From positions 1 through 24,330 of the forward strand of contig JAVBKA010000057.1 of the NCBI GenBank assembly GCA_031546715.1: DNA of 24,330 nt, given 5' to 3'. The notes under the pieces were generated by a model. It had not been told where the DNA came from, made no database searches, and was given only the letters and a program-made list of their open reading frames with translations. Shown here in pieces: positions 17,366-24,262 of the stretch. The translations under genes and the position numbers were made by a program. Numbering within the stretch: position 1 is the stretch's first letter; each line of letters opens with the position of its first letter. This DNA is from JAVBKA01 sp031546715 (lineage in GTDB: Bacteria; Bacillota; Clostridia; Oscillospirales; UBA929).

Positions 17366-17393
17366 ATTATATAGAAAAATGTAAAAAAAACAA
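17366..17393 (-). promoter_or_regulatory. Promoter of the giant surface-protein gene
   Basis: On the minus strand TTGTTT (17393-17388) and a perfect TATAAT (17371-17366) are 16 bases apart, predicting a start near 17359 and a leader of about 75 nt. The -35 element lies inside the 3' end of the hairpin and T-tract of the terminator serving the upstream sugar operon, so terminator and promoter share bases. The stretch 17414-17536 shows nothing else. Confidence 0.55.
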
Positions 17394-17413
17394 CATACTT
17401 AGTAGGTATGTTG
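17383..17413 (-). terminator. Intrinsic terminator of the lactonase-phosphorylase operon
   Basis: Reading the minus strand, CAACATAC (17413-17406), the loop CTACTAA and GTATGTTG (17398-17391) form a perfect 8-bp stem followed by eight T (17390-17383). It lies about 125 bases after the stop of the phosphorylase gene and just before the promoter of the giant gene. Confidence 0.75.
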
Positions 17414-17536
17414 AAAAAGATAGCAATATAGACAAAAGCGGGCGATTATGTAAATTGATTATTGGATTAGCCTGTAATAATTGCAGCGTAAAGGGCTTGT
17501 TTGATTTTGGGGATGTAGGTGTAAAAATTGCAGGGA

Positions 17537-18763
17537 TTAATCTCTGAGGAGTACTGAACCGCCGAGAGCTTGGCTGAGGGTGCTGTCGTTTGCGGCATTA
17601 AGAAGTGTTAAATTTCGGTCAATCAGCTCGTTTCGCTGGGCGACACATGCAAAGGAACGCAGCGGGTCGGCGGGGGTATTCGTAGCGTAATCAACCAACT
17701 TGTCAACCGTGGTCACCGCTACATGTGAGCGGGTATCGCTGGAGGCATAGTATATATAAACCTCGCCGTTGTCCTTCGCCACCGCGCCGTTACAGAATAC
17801 CACATTCGACACATCGCCGACACGTTCCTCGCCTTCGGGCGACATAAAGAAGCCACCGGGGGTATGAGTTATTTTCCAAGGCTCGTTTAGGTCAGACATA
17901 AACACGTACAGCACATATCGCAGTCCCGCGGCTGTGTTGCGAACACCGTGAGCGATGTGCAGCCAACCGTTTTTAGTTTTGATTGGGGCAGGACCTTGTC
18001 CGTTTTTGATCTCGGTAATGGTGTGATATTGGCGGCGATTAATGATTATTTCATCAGTTAAAACAGGGTTTTCCATTGACGCACACAGCCCCCAGCCGAT
18101 ACCGCCGCCAGAGCCAGTGCTGATAAAATCGTCCTGCGGGCGTGTGTAAAAAGCATATTTACCGTTAATAAACTCAGGGTGAAGCACTGCGTTTCTCTGC
18201 TGAGGCGACTTAGAGACAAGGTCGGGCAGCCGTTCCCATTGCACTAAGTCTTTAGTGCGGGCAATACCGCACTGGGCTACGGCGGCAGATAGGTCGGGGT
18301 TTGCAGTGTCCTTGCGTTCGGTGCAAAACAGTCCATAAATGTAGCCGTCCTCATGGCGGACAAGCCGCATGTCATACACATTTACATCGGGCACATCGGT
18401 TTCAGGCATAACAATGGGCTTGTCCCAGAAGCGAAAATTATCAACTCCGTTGCTGCTTTCAGCCACTGCAAAAAACGACTTGCGGTCATACCCTTCCACT
18501 CGGGCGACTAGCACTATTTTGCCGTCAAACTCAATTGCGCCTGGGTTAAATACGCAGTTGACGCCTAAGCGTTCCATGCAAAAGGGGTTTGTGGTTTCGT
18601 TGAGGTCGATTTTCCAGTAAAGGGGAATATGGGCAGAAGTCAGCACAGGGTAACGGTATTTGTCGTACCAGCCGTTGCCCTCGGGACAGACTTCGTTTTT
18701 GCGGGTAATGACGGCGTTTTGCTGAGCGATTAAGGAGCTAAGACGATTTTTAAATGCGGACAT
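17537..18763 (-). CDS. GH130 glycoside phosphorylase, 4-O-beta-D-mannosyl-D-glucose phosphorylase type
   Basis: 408 residues, the usual length of GH130 subfamily 1 enzymes, with no signal peptide, so cytoplasmic. Enzymes of this type split beta-1,4-mannosylglucose with phosphate to give mannose 1-phosphate and glucose, a step in beta-mannan breakdown. Family hallmarks are NPGAIEFDGKIVLVARVEG, DRKSFFAVAESSNGVDNFRF and VYDMRL. The aspartate in VYDMRL is residue 131, the same number as the catalytic Asp recalled for the Bacteroides fragilis enzyme. The glycine-rich ISTGSGGGIGWGL and a VGDVSNVVFCNGA stretch near the C-terminus also fit a five-bladed propeller. The start ATG 18763 follows AGGAGGA. 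The stop (TAG) of the upstream lactonase overlaps this ribosome binding site, so the two are probably translationally coupled. Exact substrate preference within GH130 cannot be settled by eye. Confidence 0.9.
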   Translation of the reverse strand: MSAFKNRLSSLIAQQNAVITRKNEVCPEGNGWYDKYRYPVLTSAHIPLYWKIDLNETTNPFCMERLGVNCVFNPGAIEFDGKIVLVARVEGYDRKSFFAVAESSNGVDNFRFWDKPIVMPETDVPDVNVYDMRLVRHEDGYIYGLFCTERKDTANPDLSAAVAQCGIARTKDLVQWERLPDLVSKSPQQRNAVLHPEFINGKYAFYTRPQDDFISTGSGGGIGWGLCASMENPVLTDEIIINRRQYHTITEIKNGQGPAPIKTKNGWLHIAHGVRNTAAGLRYVLYVFMSDLNEPWKITHTPGGFFMSPEGEERVGDVSNVVFCNGAVAKDNGEVYIYYASSDTRSHVAVTTVDKLVDYATNTPADPLRSFACVAQRNELIDRNLTLLNAANDSTLSQALGGSVLLRD

Positions 18764-18774
18764 GAAGATTCCTC

Positions 18775-19827
18775 CTATAAAGTATGGTTTTCTCGTTGCA
18801 TAATAAAAGTTGGTGCTCCAACCTCGAAGGAAAATTGAGGTTCGTCAGAAATAATGCCAGTTTCCGTAACACGGCTAAAAACGGTGACTGTGTTAGAGTT
18901 TTGATTGCCGCAGAGGAGGTAACCGCCGTCTTTAGTAATGGTGAAGTGTCTTGGAAATTCACCGCCGCAGTTACGAACGTATAAACGCTCCAAAGAGCCG
19001 TCTGGCAACGGCTTGTAACATGCAATGGTGTCTGAGCCGCGGCTGGAGGCATACAAATAGCGTCCTTCAGGCGAGAATTGTACCTCCGCCGCCTCGGACT
19101 TTGCGGTAAAACCGTCAGGAAGGCAGTCGTAGGAGGTCTTTTCGGTCAATTCTCCTGTTTTTTCGTCAAACAGGTAATGAATAACTACATTGCCGCCCTG
19201 CGTGAGAACGTATACATGGCGGTTGTCGGGGGAAAACACCGCGATTCGAGGGGCAAGTCCTGAAGAAACGGTGTACGTATGCAGGCAGGTCAAAACACCG
19301 CAGTCCTTGTGGGTGTAGACATACATGGTGTCGTTGCCGTAGTCGGCGCAGATGATATATGTGCCGGTTTTGTCAAAAACGCAGCAATGCGCTCTTGGTA
19401 TGTCCTGCTCGGGTAGCGTTCCGTGCCCTTCGTGCTGATGGAGGGTGACGATTTCTCCCAAAGAGCCGTCGGAACTTAAGGAAACTGTAACAACAAAGCC
19501 TTGAGAATAGCTTGAGCCTATTAAAAAAGAGCCGTCAGGGGCAACGCTTACATGGCAGATATCTGCGCTTGGAACGCTGACGGTGTTGATAAAGGACAAA
19601 TACCCCTCACCGTCCACCTTAAATGCGGAGAGGCTGCGTGAACCGTCATTTTCCTGAGCTGTGTACAAAAAACAGTGGTCAGGAGAGTATGCCGCATAGG
19701 TGGGACCTTCCAACTCGGAGAGCTGTAAAAGTGTGGCATTTTTAGCAGAAAAATCTATGCTGTAATAGCTAAAACCCTTGCTGTGTCCAGTGTCGGTATA
19801 TGCGCCGATGTAAAAAAAGTCGGTCAT
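18775..19827 (-). CDS. Lactonase-family beta-propeller protein (6-phosphogluconolactonase-like)
   Basis: 350 residues, normal for the YbhE/Pgl-type lactonase family (seven-bladed propeller). It begins MTDFFYIGAYTDTGHSKGFS, the typical YIGxYT opener. Blade repeats with the SPDxxxLYxA pattern follow (YSPDHCFLYTAQ, VAPDGSFLIGSS, FSPDNRHVYVLT, FSPEGRYLYASS), and the PRHF...LLCGNQNSNTVTVF closing blade is strongly conserved in the family. No signal peptide, so cytoplasmic. Members include 6-phosphogluconolactonases, but many act on other sugar lactones or are untested. It is the first gene of a two-gene operon, 11 bases ahead of the GH130 phosphorylase, which suggests a role in the same sugar pathway, for example on a lactone made from a released sugar. 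The start ATG 19827 follows GGAGAG at a good distance. Confidence 0.88.
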   Translation of the reverse strand: MTDFFYIGAYTDTGHSKGFSYYSIDFSAKNATLLQLSELEGPTYAAYSPDHCFLYTAQENDGSRSLSAFKVDGEGYLSFINTVSVPSADICHVSVAPDGSFLIGSSYSQGFVVTVSLSSDGSLGEIVTLHQHEGHGTLPEQDIPRAHCCVFDKTGTYIICADYGNDTMYVYTHKDCGVLTCLHTYTVSSGLAPRIAVFSPDNRHVYVLTQGGNVVIHYLFDEKTGELTEKTSYDCLPDGFTAKSEAAEVQFSPEGRYLYASSRGSDTIACYKPLPDGSLERLYVRNCGGEFPRHFTITKDGGYLLCGNQNSNTVTVFSRVTETGIISDEPQFSFEVGAPTFIMQRENHTL

Positions 19828-19866
19828 GTCTTACTCTCCAATTTTATTGTAGCTATTTTAGCTTTG

Positions 19867-19895
19867 ATAGTATCACATTTGTAATGAATATTCAA
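19867..19895 (-). promoter_or_regulatory. Candidate promoter of the lactonase-phosphorylase operon
   Basis: On the minus strand TTGAAT (19895-19890) and TACTAT (19872-19867) are 17 bases apart, predicting a start near 19860 and a leader of about 33 nt before ATG 19827. Each element matches the consensus at four of six positions, so the call is tentative. Confidence 0.4.
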
Positions 19896-19955
19896 TGTAT
19901 ATATAGGAATTAATCTAATTTTTTTAACTAATTGTCCTGGTTGTTTTTCGAAATT

Positions 19956-20012
19956 TTGCACTAGATTTGTGACTCAAAGCTTTTGCACTATTTTTTATTG
20001 CACTATTTTTTA
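19956..20012. repeat. Tandem 15-bp direct repeats with a recurring TTGCACTA octamer
   Basis: TTGCACTATTTTTTA occurs twice head-to-tail (19983-19997 and 19998-20012), and the octamer TTGCACTA occurs a third time at 19956-19963. The array ends exactly where the -35 element of the plus-strand promoter (20013) begins, and lies about 90 bases upstream of the minus-strand operon promoter. It may bind a regulator of either divergent unit. Otherwise 19896-20012 is AT-rich DNA without a gene. Confidence 0.6.
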
Positions 20013-20041
20013 TTGTAAAATAAAGTATCATGTGTTAGAAT
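20013..20041 (+). promoter_or_regulatory. Promoter of the diguanylate cyclase gene
   Basis: TTGTAA (20013-20018), a 17-base spacer and TAGAAT (20036-20041) preceded by TGT give an extended -10 promoter. The predicted start is near 20048, leaving a leader of about 260 nt before ATG 20308, unusually long for a simple gene. Confidence 0.6.
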
Positions 20042-20095
20042 GCAAAGATAGGCAACGTAGTTTTTTGTGGTTTTTAGTCAAATTTTATAAAGTAA

Positions 20096-20252
20096 GTGCG
20101 GATTAACCCGGTAGTAAAAATATGCTTGCATATGAGTATGCTTGCATATTTTTACGAAAAGCGCCGACATTCAGCAAAGCCCTTTAAGGCGTTGTTGGAT
20201 GTCGGAGCGACAGGGTTAAGGGAGCATGATAATGTTTGCGAGTTAATCTGTG
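20096..20252 (+). ncRNA. Structured leader RNA: three-way junction with a competing helix (candidate riboswitch)
   Basis: P1: TTAACCC (20103-20109) pairs with GGGTTAA (20213-20219), and is extended below a purine-rich internal loop by GTGC (20096-20099) with GCAT (20224-20227). P2: 20114-20125 pairs with 20144-20155 (12 bp perfect), then a symmetric TT/TT loop and GCATA/TATGC around TGAG. P3: 20161-20181 pairs with 20188-20208 in an 18-bp hairpin with three single mismatches and loop CTTTAA. Junction segments are GGTA, GAAAA and GACA. A competing helix joins 20097-20107 with 20242-20252 (11 bp, three G-U pairs) and cannot coexist with P1. The same 3' strand can also fold locally (20241-20258). 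I compared it by memory with c-di-GMP-I and other riboswitch consensus motifs and found no match. Folding was done by hand. Confidence 0.5.
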
Positions 20253-20307
20253 ATTACTAGAGTCCTCATAGGGAAATAATACAAGTGGGCGGAGTTGATA
20301 ATAGAAA

Positions 20308-21480
20308 ATGGAACATCTGTTTGACATTGATATAACTACAATAATCAACCTGCTGTTTTGGTGCAATTTAGTTACTATCTTGATATATGTGATGTATTGG
20401 CTCACGGCGAAGGATAAATCTCACTTTAATATTCTTAAGAACTTTACGATATCAAAAGTTCTCGTAGCGGCATCTTTTTTTCTTATGATTTTTAGAGAGG
20501 TACTCCCCGATTTTTACACGTATTACTTGGCAAATTCGCTTTTTTATATCGGTATTCATGTGGAGTTAATGGTAATTACCGATGTTCATAGTTTGCGCAA
20601 AAAGCGGACAGTCAACTATCAAACAGCGTTTTTGTGCGCTGTTATACTATTCTATATCACTTCATTGATCGTTTATCGTCAAGCTAATATCAGAGTGGCT
20701 ATGTCCTCTTTATGCATTTTTGCCATATTTTTGATGCCGTCATTACGTCTGCTTTTAAACCGTACGTCAGACAGGTTTTTTAAGTTACTGGGCTTATTTT
20801 ACCTAACCTTTGCACTGGTTCTTCCACCTCGAGCAATTCACATGCTGAACCACCCCGAAAGCACTTTGTTTACAAATTCCTTTATACAATCCTTGTCATT
20901 CTTAGCCCTGTTTTTAGTGAACATTCTAAGCAGCTCGGTTTTGTTATTGGTAATTAAAGAAAATGCAGATAAGGTCAATATTCAGCTTGCAAGCACCGAT
21001 TTTTTGACAAAGCTTATGAACAGATACAGCTTCTTAACAAATGCAGAAAAAATCTTTACTGAGCATAGACAAAACGGATTGGATTTAACTGTCCTTTTTA
21101 TGGATTTGGATAAATTTAAAGGCGTTAATGACAAATATGGACATGCAGTGGGGGATAGAGTTTTAGTTAGCTTTGCGGAGGTACTGCGGCATAGTCTGAG
21201 AAAATCAGACATTGTTTGCCGTTACGGCGGCGAAGAATTTGTAGTTTTGCTTCCAAACACAGACCCCAATGCAGGGCTTATTGTGGCTAAGTCGATTCAT
21301 GGACGGATTAGCCAGATAAAATTTGATGAAATTCCAGATTTGACCTTAACAACCAGCATCGGAGTTTTTACCGGAGTTCCGTTAGAAAACGAAACCTTGG
21401 AAGATTACCTCGAAGCGGCAGACAAAATGCTCTATACGGCAAAGGAAAACGGCAGAAACAGAATAGAAGTCGCTCAATAG
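20308..21480 (+). CDS. Membrane diguanylate cyclase (GGDEF domain)
   Basis: 390 residues. The N-terminal half (about 10-217) is strongly hydrophobic with around seven probable membrane segments and no recognisable ligand-binding family. The C-terminal GGDEF domain spans about 222-388, with STDFLTKLMNRYSF at its start, the metal-binding FMDLDKFK (Asp266) and an intact active-site GGEEF at 307-311. An inhibitory-site motif RKSD (298-301) lies five residues before GGEEF, so product inhibition by c-di-GMP is likely. It should make c-di-GMP from two GTP at the membrane in response to a signal sensed by the N-terminal part. The start ATG 20308 has an in-frame stop just upstream; the nearest Shine-Dalgarno-like GGCGGAG (20288-20294) is 13 bases away, longer than ideal, so initiation may be weak or regulated. 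A 260-nt structured leader precedes it. Gene at 21556 follows on the same strand after 75 bases. Confidence 0.93.
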   Translation: MEHLFDIDITTIINLLFWCNLVTILIYVMYWLTAKDKSHFNILKNFTISKVLVAASFFLMIFREVLPDFYTYYLANSLFYIGIHVELMVITDVHSLRKKRTVNYQTAFLCAVILFYITSLIVYRQANIRVAMSSLCIFAIFLMPSLRLLLNRTSDRFFKLLGLFYLTFALVLPPRAIHMLNHPESTLFTNSFIQSLSFLALFLVNILSSSVLLLVIKENADKVNIQLASTDFLTKLMNRYSFLTNAEKIFTEHRQNGLDLTVLFMDLDKFKGVNDKYGHAVGDRVLVSFAEVLRHSLRKSDIVCRYGGEEFVVLLPNTDPNAGLIVAKSIHGRISQIKFDEIPDLTLTTSIGVFTGVPLENETLEDYLEAADKMLYTAKENGRNRIEVAQ

Positions 21481-21485
21481 AGCCG

Positions 21486-21530
21486 TTGCAAGTGCTATAA
21501 ATAATTTTAGCATATGATGGGAATTGCAAG
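21486..21530 (+). promoter_or_regulatory. Two TTGCAAG boxes upstream of the prenyltransferase gene
   Basis: TTGCAAG occurs at 21486-21492 and 21524-21530. The first extends to TGCAAGTGC (21487-21495), identical to the core of the inverted repeat at 356-416. A weak hairpin TGCTA/TAGCA lies between them. No convincing promoter could be drawn here, so this is only a possible regulator site. Confidence 0.3.
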
Positions 21531-21555
21531 AAAACGTATATAGGGAGAAGTCACA

Positions 21556-22500
21556 GTGTCTTTAAAATCATTTCTCAGATTCGTGGAAATCCAAACAAAG
21601 CTTTGCAGTCTGGTTCCATTTCTTATGGGTACGCTCTACGCCGTGTACCGCTTCGGAGCTTTTGAGCCGTTAAATATGGGGATTATGCTGGTGTCATTGC
21701 TTGCCTTTGACATGGCGACTACGGCGATTAATAATTATATGGACTTTCGCACAGCCGTCAAAACCTCGGGCTACGGTTATGAGGAGCACAATGCGATGCG
21801 GAAGTTTAACCTGACCCACAAGTCCGCGTTGACGACGATTGCAATTCTGCTCTTAGTCGGCGTAGTGTTCGGCGTCTGGCTGGTGACGCGCACCAACATT
21901 ACAATTCTGCTGTTAGGCGCAATCTGCGCAGTAACAGGCGTGATGTATTCCTTCGGACCAATCCCCATATCCAGAACGCCCTATGGCGAGCTTTTTTCAG
22001 GCATAATTATGGGCTTTCTCATTACAATTATCGCCGCTATGGCTCACGCCAGCGGAAGTATTGCCCAAATTGCCCTTGATGGGGGAATGCTGACAGTTTC
22101 CGCTAGCTTGGTGGAACTTTTCTACATTTTTCTGGTTTCAATGCCCGCAATTTCAGGAATTGCCAACATTATGCTTGCCAACAATATCTGCGACATGGAG
22201 GAGGACAAAGAAAACAAACGCTTGACCTTGCCATTGTTCATAGGGGAAAGACGGGCGTTGTGGGTTTTCTGCGGTCTGTACATCGTTGGATATGCGGGGA
22301 TTATCGCCAGCGTTGCAGCAGGTGTACTGCCTTTGATATTTAGTCTTGCGTTGCTGTCGGGGGTTATAGTGTTTAAAAATGTTGCGGTGTTTTCAAAAAG
22401 GCATGTGAAGGGTGAAACTTTTGTTCTTTCGGTTAAAAATTTCTTTGCTATGAGCGCGGTAAACCTTGGTGTGATGGTGGTTTGTCTGGTGATTAAGTAG
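21556..22500 (+). CDS. UbiA-family membrane prenyltransferase, MenA-like
   Basis: 314 residues with about eight or nine membrane segments, the usual size and shape of UbiA-family enzymes. These transfer a polyprenyl chain from its diphosphate to an aromatic acceptor; MenA makes demethylmenaquinone from 1,4-dihydroxy-2-naphthoate. The first Asp motif is NNYMDF (59-64, Asp63) and the second is NNICDMEEDKENKRLTLP (Asp213 and Asp217), the two magnesium-diphosphate binding sites. The wording is closer to MenA than to UbiA or heme-A enzymes. No other menaquinone gene is visible in the window, so the acceptor is uncertain. The start is GTG 21556, chosen because AGGGAGAAG lies 5 bases upstream and reading begins SLKSFLRFVEIQTKLCSLVP, which matches the family N-terminus. 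It follows the cyclase gene by 75 bases and may share its transcript. Confidence 0.88.
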   Translation: MSLKSFLRFVEIQTKLCSLVPFLMGTLYAVYRFGAFEPLNMGIMLVSLLAFDMATTAINNYMDFRTAVKTSGYGYEEHNAMRKFNLTHKSALTTIAILLLVGVVFGVWLVTRTNITILLLGAICAVTGVMYSFGPIPISRTPYGELFSGIIMGFLITIIAAMAHASGSIAQIALDGGMLTVSASLVELFYIFLVSMPAISGIANIMLANNICDMEEDKENKRLTLPLFIGERRALWVFCGLYIVGYAGIIASVAAGVLPLIFSLALLSGVIVFKNVAVFSKRHVKGETFVLSVKNFFAMSAVNLGVMVVCLVIK

Positions 22501-22572
22501 GCTTATCATCTTCTGAGGGACTGGTTTTGTCTCTGTTGTAAATGCAAACGAGAACATTTGTGTCTTTTTTGC

Positions 22573-22600
22573 TTGACATTGTTTGTTTCTGTGGTACAAT
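22573..22600 (+). promoter_or_regulatory. Strong promoter for the tail hub gene
   Basis: A perfect -35 TTGACA (22573-22578), a 16-base spacer and an extended -10 TGG-TACAAT (TACAAT at 22595-22600) are present. The predicted start is near 22607 with a leader of about 38 nt before ATG 22645. The 22501-22572 stretch before it holds only weak hairpins and a run of six T. Confidence 0.75.
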
Positions 22601-22644
22601 ATTTACAGAACGTGAGTTCTATAAATATTGAAAGAGGAATAAAT

Positions 22645-23565
22645 ATGCTAAAGATCACAATAGGAGACATGGATGTATCGGAGGTTATCCTAGACCTGAC
22701 AGTCAACGAAAGGCTGGGACGTTCCACCGCAGTGACGGCGACCCTTGCTATGGACGGCTTAGGCAAAATTAAGCTTGGCAGTCCTGTTACGGTTTCAAAG
22801 GACGGCGCACCCCTTTTTAAGGGCTTTGCCTTTACAAAACAGCTAAAAAGTAACAATTCAATCTCTGTTACCGCCTATGACGCCGCTTTTTATCTCAGAA
22901 ACAGTGACCGTTACAGCTTTATGGGCAAAAGCGCGTCGGACATTTTATCAGCCATTTGTAAAGACCACAGCCTTCCCTTTGTGCAGTCGGGGCAACCCTC
23001 GGAAAGACTTTCAAATGTCTTGTCGGACTATAAAACGCTGATGAGCTACCTTGAGGATGCCTTGAATGAAACTGAGCTTATCAGCGGAAAACGCTATTAC
23101 GTCAGCTGCGGGGCTGACGGCAAAATTGCCCTTAAGCTACCTGCATTTAAAGGGCTTTCCCTTTCCGAATCGGACTTAATATCGTTTAATGTAAGCATTT
23201 CTATTGCCCAAGACACCTTTAACAGTGTCGCCCTTTTTTCAGACACGATTAAAAACGGGCAGCATGAATACACTGCCCGAAATGTGGCAAAGGAGCAGGA
23301 ATGGGGAACGCTAAAATATGCGAAACGTGTTCCGGGGGACGTAACCTCCAGTCAAATAAAGGCGCAAGCGGAGGGCTTACTTGCCGCAGCCTGTAAGCCG
23401 TCGTTGAGCGTAAGCCTTGTAATGCTTGGCAGGACTGACCTTCATGCAGGCGAGGTGATAACTGTGACTATGCCGGAGGTTAAGGACAAGCTGTTACTGA
23501 CGGCTGTAACCCATCGCTTTGACCAAGGTGGTTATACTTGCGAATGTGAGCTCAGTAATTCATAA
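22645..23565 (+). CDS. XkdQ/YqbQ-like phage tail (baseplate hub) protein, orphan
   Basis: 306 residues. The start is ATG 22645, with AGAGGAA 6 bases upstream; an in-frame ATG at 22558 lies before the promoter and can be set aside. The pattern matches the XkdQ/gpD-type hub of contractile tails. It has an N-terminal region with short beta strands (MLKITIGDMDVSEVILDLTV), then SISVTAYDAAFYLRNSDRYS, then KSASDILSAICKDHSLPF. Near the C-terminus is a helix with SSQIKAQAEGLLAAACKPSL, followed by LHAGEVITVTMPEV and LLTAVTHRFDQGGYTCECEL. In PBSX-like particles this protein forms the hub joining the tail tube to the baseplate spike. Here no neighbouring tail, LysM, baseplate or lysis gene is present, and the gene has its own strong promoter. 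It could be a relic, a domesticated component, or part of a scattered injection-system locus. Confidence 0.82.
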   Translation: MLKITIGDMDVSEVILDLTVNERLGRSTAVTATLAMDGLGKIKLGSPVTVSKDGAPLFKGFAFTKQLKSNNSISVTAYDAAFYLRNSDRYSFMGKSASDILSAICKDHSLPFVQSGQPSERLSNVLSDYKTLMSYLEDALNETELISGKRYYVSCGADGKIALKLPAFKGLSLSESDLISFNVSISIAQDTFNSVALFSDTIKNGQHEYTARNVAKEQEWGTLKYAKRVPGDVTSSQIKAQAEGLLAAACKPSLSVSLVMLGRTDLHAGEVITVTMPEVKDKLLLTAVTHRFDQGGYTCECELSNS

Positions 23566-23580
23566 AAACAATTGCACCTT

Positions 23581-23634
23581 TTGGTACTAGGTGATATATT
23601 AATCTATAACGCTTTGCGTGTGTGTGCAAGCGTT
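23581..23634 (+). promoter_or_regulatory. Candidate promoter and hairpin ahead of the aldolase gene
   Basis: TTGGTA (23581-23586), an 18-base spacer and TATAAC (23605-23610) form a possible promoter. A hairpin follows: AACGCTTTGC (23608-23617) pairs with GCAAGCGTT (23626-23634) apart from one bulged T, around the loop GTGTGTGT. It overlaps the -10 and lacks a T-tract, so it is more likely regulatory or an mRNA 5' stabiliser than a terminator. Confidence 0.35.
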
Positions 23635-23658
23635 TAGTAATGACTAGGAAGTGCGGCA

Positions 23659-24246
23659 ATGAATTATAGGTCGAGGATAATTGAAATTTGCGCTCGGTTG
23701 GAGCGCAGGAAACTGGTTAGCGGTACTGACGGCAATATTAGTCACCGTGCTGACGATAACAGTATGTATGTAACGGCGACAGGCACAAACAAGGGTTACT
23801 TAACCGAGGAACAAATCCTTTTGCAAAGCTTTGACGGCAAAATTTTAGAGGGAAATCTGCGTTCCACCAGAGAAGCGGGCTTTCATACGAGAATTTACAA
23901 GGAACGTCCTGACATCAACGCTGTAATACATACCCACCCTCCCTATGCCACCGCCTTTGCATGTTGCGGTCAGGTACTCCCTACAAATATTCTGACTGAG
24001 GTGTCTGCGGTTCTGGGGAAAATGGCGTTTGCACCCTATGCTCCTCCTGGTTCGGCTGAGCTAGTTGCCTCATTGGACGGACTTTTGGAAGGTTGCAACA
24101 TCATTTTTTTAAGCAATCACGGCATAATTGTGATGGGTGAAACTCTTGAGATAGCTTACAACCATATGGATGCTCTTGAAAATGCCGCTAAAACAATTGT
24201 AATGGCAAGGTCAATGGGCGGAGTTCAGGTTATTCCTGATTTATAA
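23659..24246 (+). CDS. Class II aldolase/adducin-family enzyme, L-fuculose-phosphate aldolase type
   Basis: 195 residues, a little shorter than E. coli FucA. The zinc-binding histidines are His91 and His93 in HTHPP and His154 in SNHGIIVMG, and the catalytic glutamate is Glu72 in STREAGFH. These fall one residue from the FucA numbering I recall (73, 92, 94, 155). The phosphate-binding GTDGNIS and ATGTNKGYL segments are also present. Such enzymes split L-fuculose 1-phosphate or a related sugar phosphate into dihydroxyacetone phosphate and an aldehyde; related members handle ribulose phosphate or methylthioribulose phosphate, so the substrate is not certain. Soluble and cytoplasmic. The start ATG 23659 follows AGGAAG with 7-base spacing. 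The next gene begins 16 bases after the stop, so they are probably co-transcribed and act in the same pathway. Confidence 0.88.
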   Translation: MNYRSRIIEICARLERRKLVSGTDGNISHRADDNSMYVTATGTNKGYLTEEQILLQSFDGKILEGNLRSTREAGFHTRIYKERPDINAVIHTHPPYATAFACCGQVLPTNILTEVSAVLGKMAFAPYAPPGSAELVASLDGLLEGCNIIFLSNHGIIVMGETLEIAYNHMDALENAAKTIVMARSMGGVQVIPDL

Positions 24247-24262
24247 GAGGGGCAGTGACATT

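Noticed and set aside
20161..20208. c-di-GMP-I (GEMM) riboswitch before the cyclase gene
   Set aside because: A GCAAAGCC string looks suggestive, but the remaining conserved blocks and the tetraloop-receptor arrangement are missing, and the string lies inside a simple hairpin arm.
22558..22644. Longer start for the XkdQ-like protein
   Set aside because: It would begin upstream of the TTGACA/TACAAT promoter, and the added residues do not fit the family; ATG 22645 has AGAGGAA upstream.
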